The notes below the pieces were generated by a model that made no database searches, was not told the DNA's origin, and saw only the letters and a list, made by a program, of their open reading frames with translations. Below are positions 16,553-24,929 of a DNA stretch of 64,000 bases, one piece after another (position 1 is the stretch's first letter; each line of letters opens with the position of its first letter). The DNA lies in assembly GCF_026625045.1 (NCBI RefSeq), contig NZ_CP113089.1:992001-1056000 (forward strand). Reading direction: 5' to 3'. The stretch is from Microcella daejeonensis. GTDB taxonomy: Bacteria > Actinomycetota > Actinomycetes > Actinomycetales > Microbacteriaceae. The position numbers and the translations under genes were made by a program.

Positions 16553-17889
16553 GCGCGGGCCGGCTGCGGGTGCCGTGCGCGGGTCGACCGCGTCGGAGCG
16601 GCGCCCGAGCCCGCGGACTCGGTGGGCCTGCGCCGCGCGAGCCGGGCAGCCGCGCGCATCGCCGCCCGCTCCTCGGTCGCGCGGGCGACGAGCGCTCGGC
16701 GCCGGTCGGGGATCTCGGCGAGGAAGGGCAGCTTCGGCAGTGCGAGGATGATGCGCGCGAGGTCGCCCGGTCGGGCGGCGTCGGTGAGGAAGCGCATGAG
16801 GCTCGCGGCGGGCACCCGTCGGGCGAGGGCCGTGAAGAACTCGGGCGCGCGCTCGGGATGCGCGCGCAGGGCCTGCAGGAAGATGCGGTCCATCTGCCGG
16901 CGCGCCCAGGGCTCCTCGGGGTGCGCGACGGGCGGCTCGCCCCGCAGCAGGGCCGCGGCGCAGGCCTCGGCCCAGCGCTCGATGCGCTGGAAGCCGTAGC
17001 CGGTCGCGTCGCGCAGCGCCCCGCCGGCGGCTCCGGCGCGCACGAGGCCCGGCGGGTCGGCGGCGGCTCCGGGCTCGGCGGCGTCGGGGGGCTCGACCCG
17101 GCCCATGCGCAGGGTCCCGGCCTCCTCGCGCACGACGACGCCCCCGTCGGCGGGGGCGATCCCGAGGGCGGCGAGACGGGCATCCCGTTCGGCGGCGAGG
17201 CGGGCGGCGGGCAGCGGGTGGCCGCTGAAGCGCGTCCACTCGACGAGGGCCGTGGTCGCGTCGAGCGGCAGCACGTAGGTGAATCCGAAGCCGTCGGCGT
17301 CGCTCGTCATGCCGGTCATGAGCCCGGCCGTGCCCGTCGTCATGCCGAGCGCGGCGAGGTCGAGCCTGCCGCCGTGCTGCACCTCGCTGCCGGCGAAGCA
17401 CTGGTAGAGCAGGGCGTCGGCGGGGCGCGGGCGGGTGTCGACGACCCAGCGGGCGGTGATCTCGCGGTGTGCGGCGTCGCGGTCGTCGGTGAGGATGCGC
17501 AGGCCCCCGCCGGCGCGCGCCTCGACCCTCTCGGCGTGCACGCCGAGCCGCAGCTCGACGCTCGGGCTCGACGCGATGGCGGCGAGCGCGTGCGCCGCCA
17601 CGTCGGCCGCGCGCAGGAGCTCGTAGCGCGCGCCGGGGGTGGTGTGCGCCACCGAGCCGGAGCGCGCGCCGCCGTCGCTCTGCCAGCTCCAGGCATCCCA
17701 GCTCGCGGTGACGAGGGCCGAGTGGTCATGGGCGCCGCGGCTCCAGAAGCCCCAGCTGCGGTCGTCGGTGTACCGCTCGCGCGGCTCGATCACGATGACG
17801 TGCAGACCCGTTCCGGCGGCTGCGAGCCGTCGGGCGAGGGCCAGCCCCGCGGCCCCGCCTCCGAGGATGGCGAGGTCGACGTTCGTCAC
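16549..17889 (-). CDS. crtY: Lycopene beta-cyclase (CrtY type)
   Basis: Flavoprotein that cyclises lycopene to beta-carotene, the substrate of the adjacent dioxygenase. It has an N-terminal nucleotide fold (AILGGGAAGLALARRLA), the EPRERYTDDRSWGFWS block typical of CrtY, a central FTYVLPLDATTALVEWTRF segment and a GYGFQRI region. I prefer the GTG at 17889, preceded by GGAG at suitable spacing; an ATG at 17937 would add 16 Arg-rich residues. The 446-residue length exceeds the usual 380-400, mostly through a basic C-terminal tail. It is divergent from the copper chaperone gene. Confidence 0.92.
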   Translation of the reverse strand: MTNVDLAILGGGAAGLALARRLAAAGTGLHVIVIEPRERYTDDRSWGFWSRGAHDHSALVTASWDAWSWQSDGGARSGSVAHTTPGARYELLRAADVAAHALAAIASSPSVELRLGVHAERVEARAGGGLRILTDDRDAAHREITARWVVDTRPRPADALLYQCFAGSEVQHGGRLDLAALGMTTGTAGLMTGMTSDADGFGFTYVLPLDATTALVEWTRFSGHPLPAARLAAERDARLAALGIAPADGGVVVREEAGTLRMGRVEPPDAAEPGAAADPPGLVRAGAAGGALRDATGYGFQRIERWAEACAAALLRGEPPVAHPEEPWARRQMDRIFLQALRAHPERAPEFFTALARRVPAASLMRFLTDAARPGDLARIILALPKLPFLAEIPDRRRALVARATEERAAMRAAARLARRRPTESAGSGAAPTRSTRARHPQPARA

Positions 17890-18046
17890 GGGCGGCTCCG
17901 TCCTCGGTTCGCGGCGCGTCTCGCGCCTGCTCACCATCGCCCGTGCGGCTGGAGCGCAGTGGGGAGTCGCTCGTGCGTTGCATGGTCGCCAGCCGCGAGT
18001 TGCCTGCGCATCCTGCGCGGGCGGGGCGGGACGGGGTCGCGGACTG

Positions 18047-18067
18047 GCGTACCCCAGGGGGGTATGC
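18047..18067. promoter_or_regulatory. CsoR-like copper operator
   Basis: A GC-rich pseudopalindrome, TACCCC-AGG-GGGGTA (18050-18064), extends outward with further pairing and lies 13-33 bases before the copper chaperone start. The form TACCCC...GGGGTA is typical of actinobacterial CsoR boxes, which are released by Cu(I). No csoR gene is in the window. Confidence 0.65.
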
Positions 18068-18079
18068 AACAATGGAGCC

Positions 18080-18565
18080 ATGGACACTCAGCAGACCCCT
18101 CGACTCAACCTTCTCGGCGACACCTCGGCCTCCGGCGGCGGATGCTGCGGCGGCGGATCCTGCGCGTGCGGCGGCGGCACCGCCGGCGCCGAGGCGACGG
18201 CGACCGAGGCGGAGCAGACCGGCACCTACCGCGAGCCCGCTCCCCTCGCCGACACCATCACCGGCGCCCCCGACCCCGCGACCTTCCGCATGTCGAACGC
18301 GGGCTCGGCGACGTCGCGCACGAGCGGCATCGGCAACGGCACCGCGGCGCCCACCAGCACGCAGGAGTTCCTCGTCACCGGCATGACCTGCGGGCACTGC
18401 GTCGCGAGCGTCAAGGAGGAGGTCGGCGCGCTCGACGGCATCGCCGACGTCGAGGTCGTGCTCAAGAAGGGCGGCGCCTCGCGCGTCACCGTCACCTCCG
18501 CGGCTCCCGTCGACGAGAGCGCCGTGCGCGCCGCCGTCGAGGAGGCCGGCTACCAGCTGGCCTGA
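18080..18565 (+). CDS. copZ: Heavy-metal-associated (CopZ-like) copper chaperone with Cys-rich head
   Basis: A 161-residue cytoplasmic protein. Residues 22-37 are a Gly/Cys cluster (GGGCCGGGSCACGGG) that could bind extra metal. A polar linker follows, and residues about 95-161 form an HMA domain with the Cu(I) motif GMTCGHC and ending EEAGYQLA. It hands copper to the P-type ATPase encoded 5 bases downstream. The ATG at 18080 places a CsoR-like box immediately upstream. The Cys-rich head is an extension over the usual 70-residue CopZ. Confidence 0.9.
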   Translation: MDTQQTPRLNLLGDTSASGGGCCGGGSCACGGGTAGAEATATEAEQTGTYREPAPLADTITGAPDPATFRMSNAGSATSRTSGIGNGTAAPTSTQEFLVTGMTCGHCVASVKEEVGALDGIADVEVVLKKGGASRVTVTSAAPVDESAVRAAVEEAGYQLA

Positions 18566-18570
18566 TCACC

Positions 18571-20880
18571 ATGACCGACACGCTCTCCGCCCCCGCCGCC
18601 CCTGCTCCCGCCCCCGTGCAGCTCGAGCTCACGGGCATGACCTGCGCTTCGTGCGCCAACCGCATCGAACGCGGGCTCAACAAGGTGCCCGGGGTCGAGG
18701 CGAGCGTGAACTACGCCACCGAGAAGGCGACGGTGCGCTCCGTCGCCGGCGATGAGCCGCTCGATGTGGATGCCCTGCTCGCCGCCGTGCAGAAGGCCGG
18801 GTACGGCGCGAGCCTCGTGGTTCCGCGCGAGGCGAGCGCAGCATCCCGCCCCGCCGCCGACGCCGCCGGGCCGGATCGCGACGAGCTCGCCCCGCTGCGC
18901 CGCCGCCTGCTGATCTCGCTCGTGCTGACGGTGCCCGTGGTGGCGCTGTCGATGATCCCGGCGCTGCAGTTCACCAACTGGCAGTGGCTCGTGCTGACCC
19001 TCGCCGCACCCGTCGCGGTGTGGGGGGCGTGGCCGTTCCACCGGGCGGCGGCGGTCAACGCGCGGCACGGCGCCGCGACGATGGACACGCTCATCTCGGT
19101 CGGCGTCGCGGCGGCGTTCCTGTGGTCGCTGTACGCGCTGTTCCTCGGCGAGGCCGGCATGGCCGGCATGACGATGAGCATGCAGCTCTTCGGGGCGCCC
19201 GAGGCCGGTGCGCACGAGATCTACCTCGAGGTCGCGGCAGCGGTGACGGTCTTCATCCTCGCCGGGCGCTACATGGAGGCCCGGGCGAAGCGCGAGTCGG
19301 GGGCGGCGATGAACGCGCTGCTCGACCTCGCGGCGCGCGACGCGATCGTGCTGCGCGACGGCGTCGAGGTCTCGGTGCCCGTCGAGCAGCTGCAGGTCAA
19401 CGACCGCTTCATCGTGCGGCCCGGCTCGACCGTCGCCACCGACGGCGTCGTCATCGAGGGGCAGACCTCGCTCGACGCCTCCCTGCTCACGGGCGAGTCG
19501 CTGCCCGTCGACGTCGAGATGGATTCGCGCGTCACGGGCGGCACCGTGAACGTCGGCGGCGGCCGGCTCGTCGTCGAGGCCTCGCGCGTCGGCGCCGACA
19601 CCGAGCTCGCCCGCCTCGCCCGGCTCGTCGAGGAGGCGCAGACCGGCAAGGCCCGCGTGCAGCGGCTCGCCGACCGCGTCTCGGGCGTCTTCGTGCCCGT
19701 CGTCATCCTGCTCTCGCTCGGAACGCTGGCCGGCTGGCTGCTGCTCGGCGGCACCGTCGAGCAGGCCTTCACGGCCGCCGTCGCGACGCTCATCATCGCC
19801 TGCCCCTGCGCGCTCGGGCTCGCGACGCCGACCGCGCTGCTCGTCGGCACGGGGCGCGGCTCGCAGCTGGGCATCCTCATCAAGGGCCCGCAGGTGCTCG
19901 AGCAGACCCGCCGCATCGACACCATCGTGCTCGACAAGACGGGCACGATCACGAGCGGCGAGATGGCCGTCGTCGCGGTGACTCCTCTTTCCGCGTCGGC
20001 TCTCGATGCAGATGCCCTGCTCGCGCTCGCCGCGGCCGCCGAGAACGGCAGCGAGCACCCGCTCGCGCGCGCCGTCGTCGCGCACGCCGCCGAGCGCGGT
20101 CTCGCCCTGCCGCCCGTCTCGGGCTTCACCGCCCACGCGGGTGCCGGCGTCTCGGCGGAGGTCGACGGGCACGCGGTCGCCATCGGGCGCCCCGCCTGGC
20201 TCGCCGAGCAGTGGGCGATCACGGTTCCGGATGCCGCTGCCGCCGATCTCGCCGCGCACGAGTCGCGCGGCGCGACCCCCATCGCCGTGGCCGTCGACGG
20301 CTCGTTCGCCGGGCTCGTCGTGCTCGCCGACACCGTGAAGGCCTCGGCGGCGCTCGCGGTCGAGCGATTCCGGGCTCTCGGGCTCGAGCCGATGCTGCTG
20401 ACGGGCGACAACGCCGGAGCGGCCGCGGCCGTGGCGGCCGAGGTCGGGATCGACGCCTCCGCCGTGCGGGCATCCGTCACCCCCACCGGCAAGCTGGACG
20501 CGATCCGCGCCCTGCAGGCCGAGGGCCGCGTCGTCGCGATGGTCGGCGACGGCGTCAACGATGCGGCGGCGCTCGCCGCTGCCGACCTCGGCATCGCGAT
20601 GGGCGGCGGAACCGACGCCGCGATGGCGGCGAGTGATCTGACGATCGTCTCGGGCGATCTGCTCGTCGTCGCCGACGGCATCCGGCTCGCGCGCCGCACG
20701 CTGCGCACCATCGTCGGCAACCTGTTCTGGGCCTTCGGCTACAACGTCGCGGCCATCCCGGTCGCGATGCTCGGCCTGCTCAACCCGCTGCTCGCGGGGC
20801 TCGCGATGGCGCTGTCGAGCGTGTTCGTCGTGACGAACTCGCTGCGGCTGCGCGGGTTCCGGGCGCTGCCGCGGCCGTAG
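18571..20880 (+). CDS. copA: Copper-exporting P1B-type ATPase CopA
   Basis: A 769-residue Cu(I) efflux ATPase. One N-terminal HMA domain (GMTCASC, residues about 18-24) precedes eight membrane helices. The signature set is complete: the TGES actuator, the CPC metal motif at 411-413 (IACPCALG), the phosphorylated Asp455 in DKTGT, the SEHPL nucleotide motif and the GDGVNDAAAL hinge. It is co-transcribed with the CopZ-like chaperone (5-base gap) and presumably induced through the upstream CsoR-like operator. The only oddity is a short Met-rich loop (MAGMTMSMQ) between helices, possibly an outer copper site. Confidence 0.96.
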   Translation: MTDTLSAPAAPAPAPVQLELTGMTCASCANRIERGLNKVPGVEASVNYATEKATVRSVAGDEPLDVDALLAAVQKAGYGASLVVPREASAASRPAADAAGPDRDELAPLRRRLLISLVLTVPVVALSMIPALQFTNWQWLVLTLAAPVAVWGAWPFHRAAAVNARHGAATMDTLISVGVAAAFLWSLYALFLGEAGMAGMTMSMQLFGAPEAGAHEIYLEVAAAVTVFILAGRYMEARAKRESGAAMNALLDLAARDAIVLRDGVEVSVPVEQLQVNDRFIVRPGSTVATDGVVIEGQTSLDASLLTGESLPVDVEMDSRVTGGTVNVGGGRLVVEASRVGADTELARLARLVEEAQTGKARVQRLADRVSGVFVPVVILLSLGTLAGWLLLGGTVEQAFTAAVATLIIACPCALGLATPTALLVGTGRGSQLGILIKGPQVLEQTRRIDTIVLDKTGTITSGEMAVVAVTPLSASALDADALLALAAAAENGSEHPLARAVVAHAAERGLALPPVSGFTAHAGAGVSAEVDGHAVAIGRPAWLAEQWAITVPDAAAADLAAHESRGATPIAVAVDGSFAGLVVLADTVKASAALAVERFRALGLEPMLLTGDNAGAAAAVAAEVGIDASAVRASVTPTGKLDAIRALQAEGRVVAMVGDGVNDAAALAAADLGIAMGGGTDAAMAASDLTIVSGDLLVVADGIRLARRTLRTIVGNLFWAFGYNVAAIPVAMLGLLNPLLAGLAMALSSVFVVTNSLRLRGFRALPRP

Positions 20881-20889
20881 GGGCAGCCG

Positions 20890-20920
20890 GAGCGCGCGCC
20901 GGTCAGGCCGTCGCGCGCTC
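20890..20920 (-). terminator. Hairpin between copA and the convergent membrane gene
   Basis: GAGCGCGCG (20890-20898) pairs with CGCGCGCTC (20912-20920) over a 13-base loop. The right arm lies inside the last codons of the minus-strand gene. It is placed to end transcription on both strands. Confidence 0.55.
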
Positions 20921-21367
20921 GCGCCCCCCGGCCGCGCTGAGCAGGAGAGCGGGGAGGGCGCCCCAGGCGAGCCCCGCCGCGAGGGCGAGCAGCGGCCACC
21001 CGCCCACGTCGGCCGAGCTGATCGGGGCGCCGTCGAGCGACAGCGCCGCGCAGCTGATCCAGACGGCCGACGCCGCGCCCGCGGCGGCCGCGCACGCGGC
21101 GACGGCACGCCGCGACGCGAGGAGCTGCTCGACCGTGCGCGCCCCCCGCACGGTCGCGATGCCGATGACGGAGGCGAGGGCGGTGATCGCGCCGAGGCCG
21201 ACGATGAGCACCGGGGTCGGAGCGGTCGCGCTCACCCCGTTCGACGACCACTGCACGGGGATGGTCGCGGGGAGCGTCGGGAGCCAGAGCGCCGCCGTGC
21301 TCGCCAGGGCGAGGGTCGGCGCGATCAGGACGACGATCGCGAGTACGCGGAGGAGGCGGAGGTGCAC
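20903..21367 (-). CDS. Predicted four-helix membrane protein, function unknown
   Basis: About 154 residues from a GTG at 21367. An upstream ATG at 21439 would give 178 residues with a polar Arg/Ser head, and the choice is uncertain. There are four hydrophobic segments. An exposed first loop, TLPATIPVQWSSNGVS, resembles the PxxxPxHW-type loop of DUF1648 proteins such as SdpI-like immunity or signalling proteins. The match is weak, so no function is assigned. It is convergent with copA. Confidence 0.6.
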   Translation of the reverse strand: MHLRLLRVLAIVVLIAPTLALASTAALWLPTLPATIPVQWSSNGVSATAPTPVLIVGLGAITALASVIGIATVRGARTVEQLLASRRAVAACAAAAGAASAVWISCAALSLDGAPISSADVGGWPLLALAAGLAWGALPALLLSAAGGRERATA

Positions 21368-21511
21368 GCGCCCCAGGCTAGTCGAGGATGCGTCGTTTCG
21401 AGGGATCGTCGAGGAATCGGCAGCGCGTCGTCGCGCCATGCGGCCTCGCGGCCGAGCGGCGGCCCCGAGCGGCGACCGCGACCGCGAGCGGCGACCCCGA
21501 GGGGTCGACGC

Positions 21512-22711
21512 TCACGACGCCGGGGCGGCGCAGGGGTCGGCCTCGGGCGCGAAGCGCAACCAGGTCGGCAGTTCGCGCGTGAAGGCCGAGAGCGTCGCGT
21601 CGTCGCGCGCGATCGTCCAGTCGACGTCGCCGCCGACCTCGACCTCGAACTTGTTCCACTCGAACCAGTTGATCATCGCGAGAGCGGGGAACCGGGCGGC
21701 GGTCTCGGCGCTGAGCACCTGGGTCCACCACGAGCGCTTGATGTCCAGCGCGAGGTCGGCCGGGGCATCCGCCGTCACGAAGGCGGCCGTCTCGGGGATG
21801 GCCAGCGGCTTGCCCGCCCGCTCCGCGTACTGCCCGTAGAAGTCGGGCAGGGCGCGGTCGTCACCGCCGAGGCCGTCGTACTCCCCGATCAGCTGCTGGG
21901 CGAACTTCGTCGGCTCGGCGATCTCGTTCTCGCCCCAGGGGTGCACCGACCCCCAGTGGTAGAGCGACATGCCGACCCAGTCGACGACGTCGTCGCCGGG
22001 GTAGTAGGGCGCGTAGGGGTCGTCGGCCATCGACAGGATGCCGTCGTCGTCGGTGTCGAGGATGCGGAACGGCAGATCGGTGCGCGTCGTCTCGAACTCG
22101 CCGCCGGCGAAGGGGTAGCCGCCGCCGTAGTTCGGCGCCCACATCATCGTGGTCCCGGGGGCGCCCTCGTCGAGCGCCGCCGCGAGGAGGCGGAACGAGG
22201 CCACGTACGCGATGGGCTGCTGACCCCAGGCGTACCAGGAGCCGTTCATCTCGTGGGCGTACCGCACGGTGACGGGCACGCCGGTCGCGGAGATCTCGTG
22301 CAGCAGCACGGCCAGGTCTTCGGCGACCGCCGGCGTCACGGCGGCCAGGCCGGCGCGGGGCTCGAGCGTCAGCAGCAGCGACGAGTTCTCGCCCCTGGCC
22401 TGCTCCGCCGCGAGGACGAGGTTCGTGCGGTTCTCCGCGGTGAGCGGCAGCTCCGAGAACACCACGGCGACCGCCGGAGTCCTGCCGAGCGCTCCCGACA
22501 GCTCCGCGAGGGTCTCGGTGCCCCAGTCGAGGTTGACGCCGAAGAGGGCGCCATCGGTCGGGACGAGCGAGGCGGCATCGGCCGGGCACCGCTCCTCGGC
22601 GATCGCCCTGCCCGAGCCCTCGGAGGTGCTGCATGCGCCGAGCGCCGTGAGCAGGGCACCGACCGCGAGCACGGCGAGCGCACGGGTGCGGAAGATTGGG
22701 CGACGTGACAC
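21512..22711 (-). CDS. Lipoprotein with GH26-like (beta-mannanase type) glycoside hydrolase domain
   Basis: A 399-residue surface lipoprotein starting with GTG. It has a signal peptide and lipobox LGAC (lipidated Cys27). The body is a TIM-barrel glycosidase: VRYAHEMNGSWYAWG carries the general acid Glu154 in the HEMNG motif of GH26, and Glu307 in PLAIPETAAF is the expected nucleophile. Further matches are WAPNYGG and WVGMSLYHWG. GH26 enzymes cleave beta-mannans or mixed beta-1,3/1,4-glucans; the substrate here cannot be told. It stands alone beside a repeat-bearing gap of about 450 bases. Confidence 0.85.
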   Translation of the reverse strand: MSRRPIFRTRALAVLAVGALLTALGACSTSEGSGRAIAEERCPADAASLVPTDGALFGVNLDWGTETLAELSGALGRTPAVAVVFSELPLTAENRTNLVLAAEQARGENSSLLLTLEPRAGLAAVTPAVAEDLAVLLHEISATGVPVTVRYAHEMNGSWYAWGQQPIAYVASFRLLAAALDEGAPGTTMMWAPNYGGGYPFAGGEFETTRTDLPFRILDTDDDGILSMADDPYAPYYPGDDVVDWVGMSLYHWGSVHPWGENEIAEPTKFAQQLIGEYDGLGGDDRALPDFYGQYAERAGKPLAIPETAAFVTADAPADLALDIKRSWWTQVLSAETAARFPALAMINWFEWNKFEVEVGGDVDWTIARDDATLSAFTRELPTWLRFAPEADPCAAPAS

Positions 22712-22846
22712 CGGGCGAGGCTACGGGGCGATCGCGGGGTGCGGATAGACCCCCAACAGCGGGGGTCCGGCCGCGCTCGCGCGCGACGCGGCGCGTGCCG
22801 TGCCGTGCCGCGGCAGGCGTCGCCCGCGCGGACGCTCGCCGCGACG

Positions 22847-22901
22847 CTTCCACGATCACGGAGCGGGTGAGCGGCGTTCACTCGCTCCGTGATTGTGGAA
22901 G
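22847..22901. repeat. Long inverted repeat with CTTCCAC/GTGGAAG ends
   Basis: The left arm CTTCCACGATCACGGAGCG (22847-22865) pairs with the right arm CGCTCCGTGATTGTGGAAG (22883-22901) with one G-T mismatch. The 17-base centre itself can pair further through GTGA/TCAC. It could be a strong terminator or a REP-like mobile palindrome. Confidence 0.85.
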
Positions 22902-23062
22902 GCAGCAGGAGCCGAGTCGTTCCTCCTGCAGAACGCGAGCTGCCGGCGTCCGGCGCGGCAGCCCGGCTCGATCGCGATGCGGGGATGCCGGAGTCCGCGG
23001 ACGTCCGGCTCCCGGGGAGCGTCGAGCGTGCGGCGCGCTGCGTGCGAGACGCGCGGGCGGTG

Positions 23063-23106
23063 CGGGGCACGCGAGACGCACCGGCGGGGCACGCGAGACG
23101 CACCGG
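23063..23106. repeat. Two perfect tandem copies of a 22-bp unit
   Basis: CGGGGCACGCGAGACGCACCGG occurs at 23063-23084 and again directly at 23085-23106, followed by a decaying partial copy. It lies in the non-coding gap just after the GMC oxidase gene. Confidence 0.85.
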
Positions 23107-23160
23107 CGAGACGCGCGGGTCGCGCGGGCCGAACGGGCGTGCGGGGCGGGGTGCCCGCGG

Positions 23161-24927
23161 CTACGGCCGCGCCCGCACCCGCGGCATCGTCACGGCGACC
23201 GGCGCGCCGGGGAGGCGCAGGGCTCCGCTCGCCGAGGCCGGCACCACGGGCGACCGCGGGGCGACGGGCGGCACGGGGGCGTAGGCGACGCCGAGCGCGG
23301 GCCGGGCATCCTCGTCGCCGTGATTCGGCCACAGCGCGACGGCGCGCTCCGCCTGGGCGGTGATCGTCAGCGAGGGGTTGACGCCGAGGTTCGCCGAGAC
23401 GGCCGCGCCGTCGAGCACGTGCAGCCCGGGGTGGCCGTAGACCCGGTGGTAGGAGTCGATCACGCCGGTCTCGGGGGAGTCGCCGATCGGGCATCCGCCG
23501 AGGAAGTGCGCCGTCATCGGCACGTTCACCACCTCGCTGAGGCCCGACTGCGGGAACCCGCGCATGTGGGTGGCCATGAGCGCGTAGGCGCGGTTGGCGA
23601 GGGGGATCCAGGTCGGGTTGGGCTCGCCGTGACCCTGCGACGATCGCAGCCGGAACCGCCCGAAGGCCCCGCGCTCGCCGCGCACGGTGATCGAGTTGTC
23701 GCGGCTCTGCATGACGAGACCGACGACCGTGCGGCGCGACCAGCTGCCGATGCCGAACAGCAGCGAGGCGGCGCGGCCGGGGTGGCGCACGAGCTGCCCG
23801 AGCCAGCGCAGCCAGCGCGGGCCGCGCCCGTCGCCGTCGACCATGAGGGTCGCGAGCAGCGCCATCGCGTTCGAGCCGTGGCCGTAGCGGCAGGGCTCGA
23901 GGTGGGTGTGCTCGTCGAGGTGCACCGAGCTCGTGATCGCGACGCCGCGCGTGAAGTCGACGCTGCGCGCGTGCGTCAGGGCGGTGGATGCTCCGCCGAG
24001 CGACTCCGAATTGGTGCGGGTGAGCTCGCCCAGCCGCGGCGACAGCCCCGGCAGATGCCCCTCGAGGCGCATCCGGTGCAGCAGCTGCTGCGTGCCCCAG
24101 GCGCCGGCGGCGAGGACGACCTCGTCGGCCGTCCAGGTCTGCTCGGTGCGGCGCCCGCGCCCGGTCGCCCGCGTGGTCACGACGTATCCGCCCTCGGATC
24201 GCGGCGCGAGCCGCACGACCGTCGTCAGGGCGTGCACGGTGGCGCCGGCCTTCTCGGCGAGCGGCAGATAGTTCTTCACGAGGGTGTTCTTCGCGTTGTG
24301 CCGGCAGCCGGTCATGCACTCGCCGCACTGCAGGCAGCCGGCACGGTCGGGCCCCGCGCCGCCGAAGTACGGGTCGGGCGCGATGACGCCGGGGCCGGCG
24401 CCGAAGTGCACCCCGACCGGCGTCAGCCGGAACGAGTCGCCGACCCCGAGGTCGTCCGCGACCGCCCGCATGATCGCGTCGGCGGGCGTCTCGGTCGGGT
24501 TCTCGACGACGCCGAGCATGCGGCTCGCCTGGTCGTAGTAGGGGTCGAGCTCGGCCTTCCAGTCGGTGATGCGCGCCCACTGCGGGTCGCGGTAGAAGGC
24601 GTCGCTGGCCGGCCGGTAGAGCGTGTTCGCGTAGACGAGCGAGCCGCCGCCGACCCCCGCACCGGCCAGCACGAGCACGTCGTCGAGCAGGTGGATGCGC
24701 TGGATGCCCGTGAGGCCGAGGCGCGGCGCCCAGAGGAACCGGCGCAGGTTCCAGCTCGTGCGGGCGTGCTCGGCGTCCGCGAAGCGGCGACCCGCTTCGA
24801 GCACCGCGACGCGGTAGCCCTTCTCGGCCAGGCGCAGCGCGGCGACGGAGCCGCCGAAGCCCGAGCCGATGACGAGCACGTCGTGGTGGCGCGGCCCGGG
24901 GGCGCTCGGGGTGCGGGAGCGGAGCAT
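23161..24927 (-). CDS. GMC-family FAD oxidoreductase (cholesterol/long-chain alcohol oxidase-like)
   Basis: A 588-residue flavoprotein. The FAD fold is at residues about 17-45 (VIGSGFGGSVAALRLAEKG), AGAGVGGGSLVYAN follows, and the C-terminal LGVNPSLTITAQAERA block is typical of the cholesterol oxidase-like GMC branch. A four-Cys segment, GCLQCGECMTGCRHNAKNT, is characteristic of this ChoD-like subgroup. No signal peptide is seen, unlike secreted cholesterol oxidases. The gene starts 2 bases after an aldehyde dehydrogenase, suggesting stepwise oxidation of a sterol, terpenoid or fatty alcohol to aldehyde and acid. The real substrate is unknown. Confidence 0.88.
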   Translation of the reverse strand: MLRSRTPSAPGPRHHDVLVIGSGFGGSVAALRLAEKGYRVAVLEAGRRFADAEHARTSWNLRRFLWAPRLGLTGIQRIHLLDDVLVLAGAGVGGGSLVYANTLYRPASDAFYRDPQWARITDWKAELDPYYDQASRMLGVVENPTETPADAIMRAVADDLGVGDSFRLTPVGVHFGAGPGVIAPDPYFGGAGPDRAGCLQCGECMTGCRHNAKNTLVKNYLPLAEKAGATVHALTTVVRLAPRSEGGYVVTTRATGRGRRTEQTWTADEVVLAAGAWGTQQLLHRMRLEGHLPGLSPRLGELTRTNSESLGGASTALTHARSVDFTRGVAITSSVHLDEHTHLEPCRYGHGSNAMALLATLMVDGDGRGPRWLRWLGQLVRHPGRAASLLFGIGSWSRRTVVGLVMQSRDNSITVRGERGAFGRFRLRSSQGHGEPNPTWIPLANRAYALMATHMRGFPQSGLSEVVNVPMTAHFLGGCPIGDSPETGVIDSYHRVYGHPGLHVLDGAAVSANLGVNPSLTITAQAERAVALWPNHGDEDARPALGVAYAPVPPVAPRSPVVPASASGALRLPGAPVAVTMPRVRARP

Positions 24928-24929
24928 CC

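Larger units (their letters stand above)
22712..23160. other. 449-bp gene-free gap with palindrome and tandem repeat
   Basis: No supportable coding gene lies here. It contains a 55-bp hairpin-forming palindrome (22847-22901) and a 22-bp tandem duplication (23063-23106). It is flanked by two minus-strand genes, so it holds the lipoprotein promoter region and the end of the GMC oxidase transcript. Confidence 0.6.

Noticed and set aside
21378..21731. Short Arg-rich frame overlapping the GH26 lipoprotein 3' end
   Set aside because: Low-complexity shadow in another frame of the same strand, without start signals.
22847..22901. Palindrome considered as an integration attachment site
   Set aside because: No integrase, tRNA or element boundary nearby. 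A hairpin or REP-like explanation is simpler.
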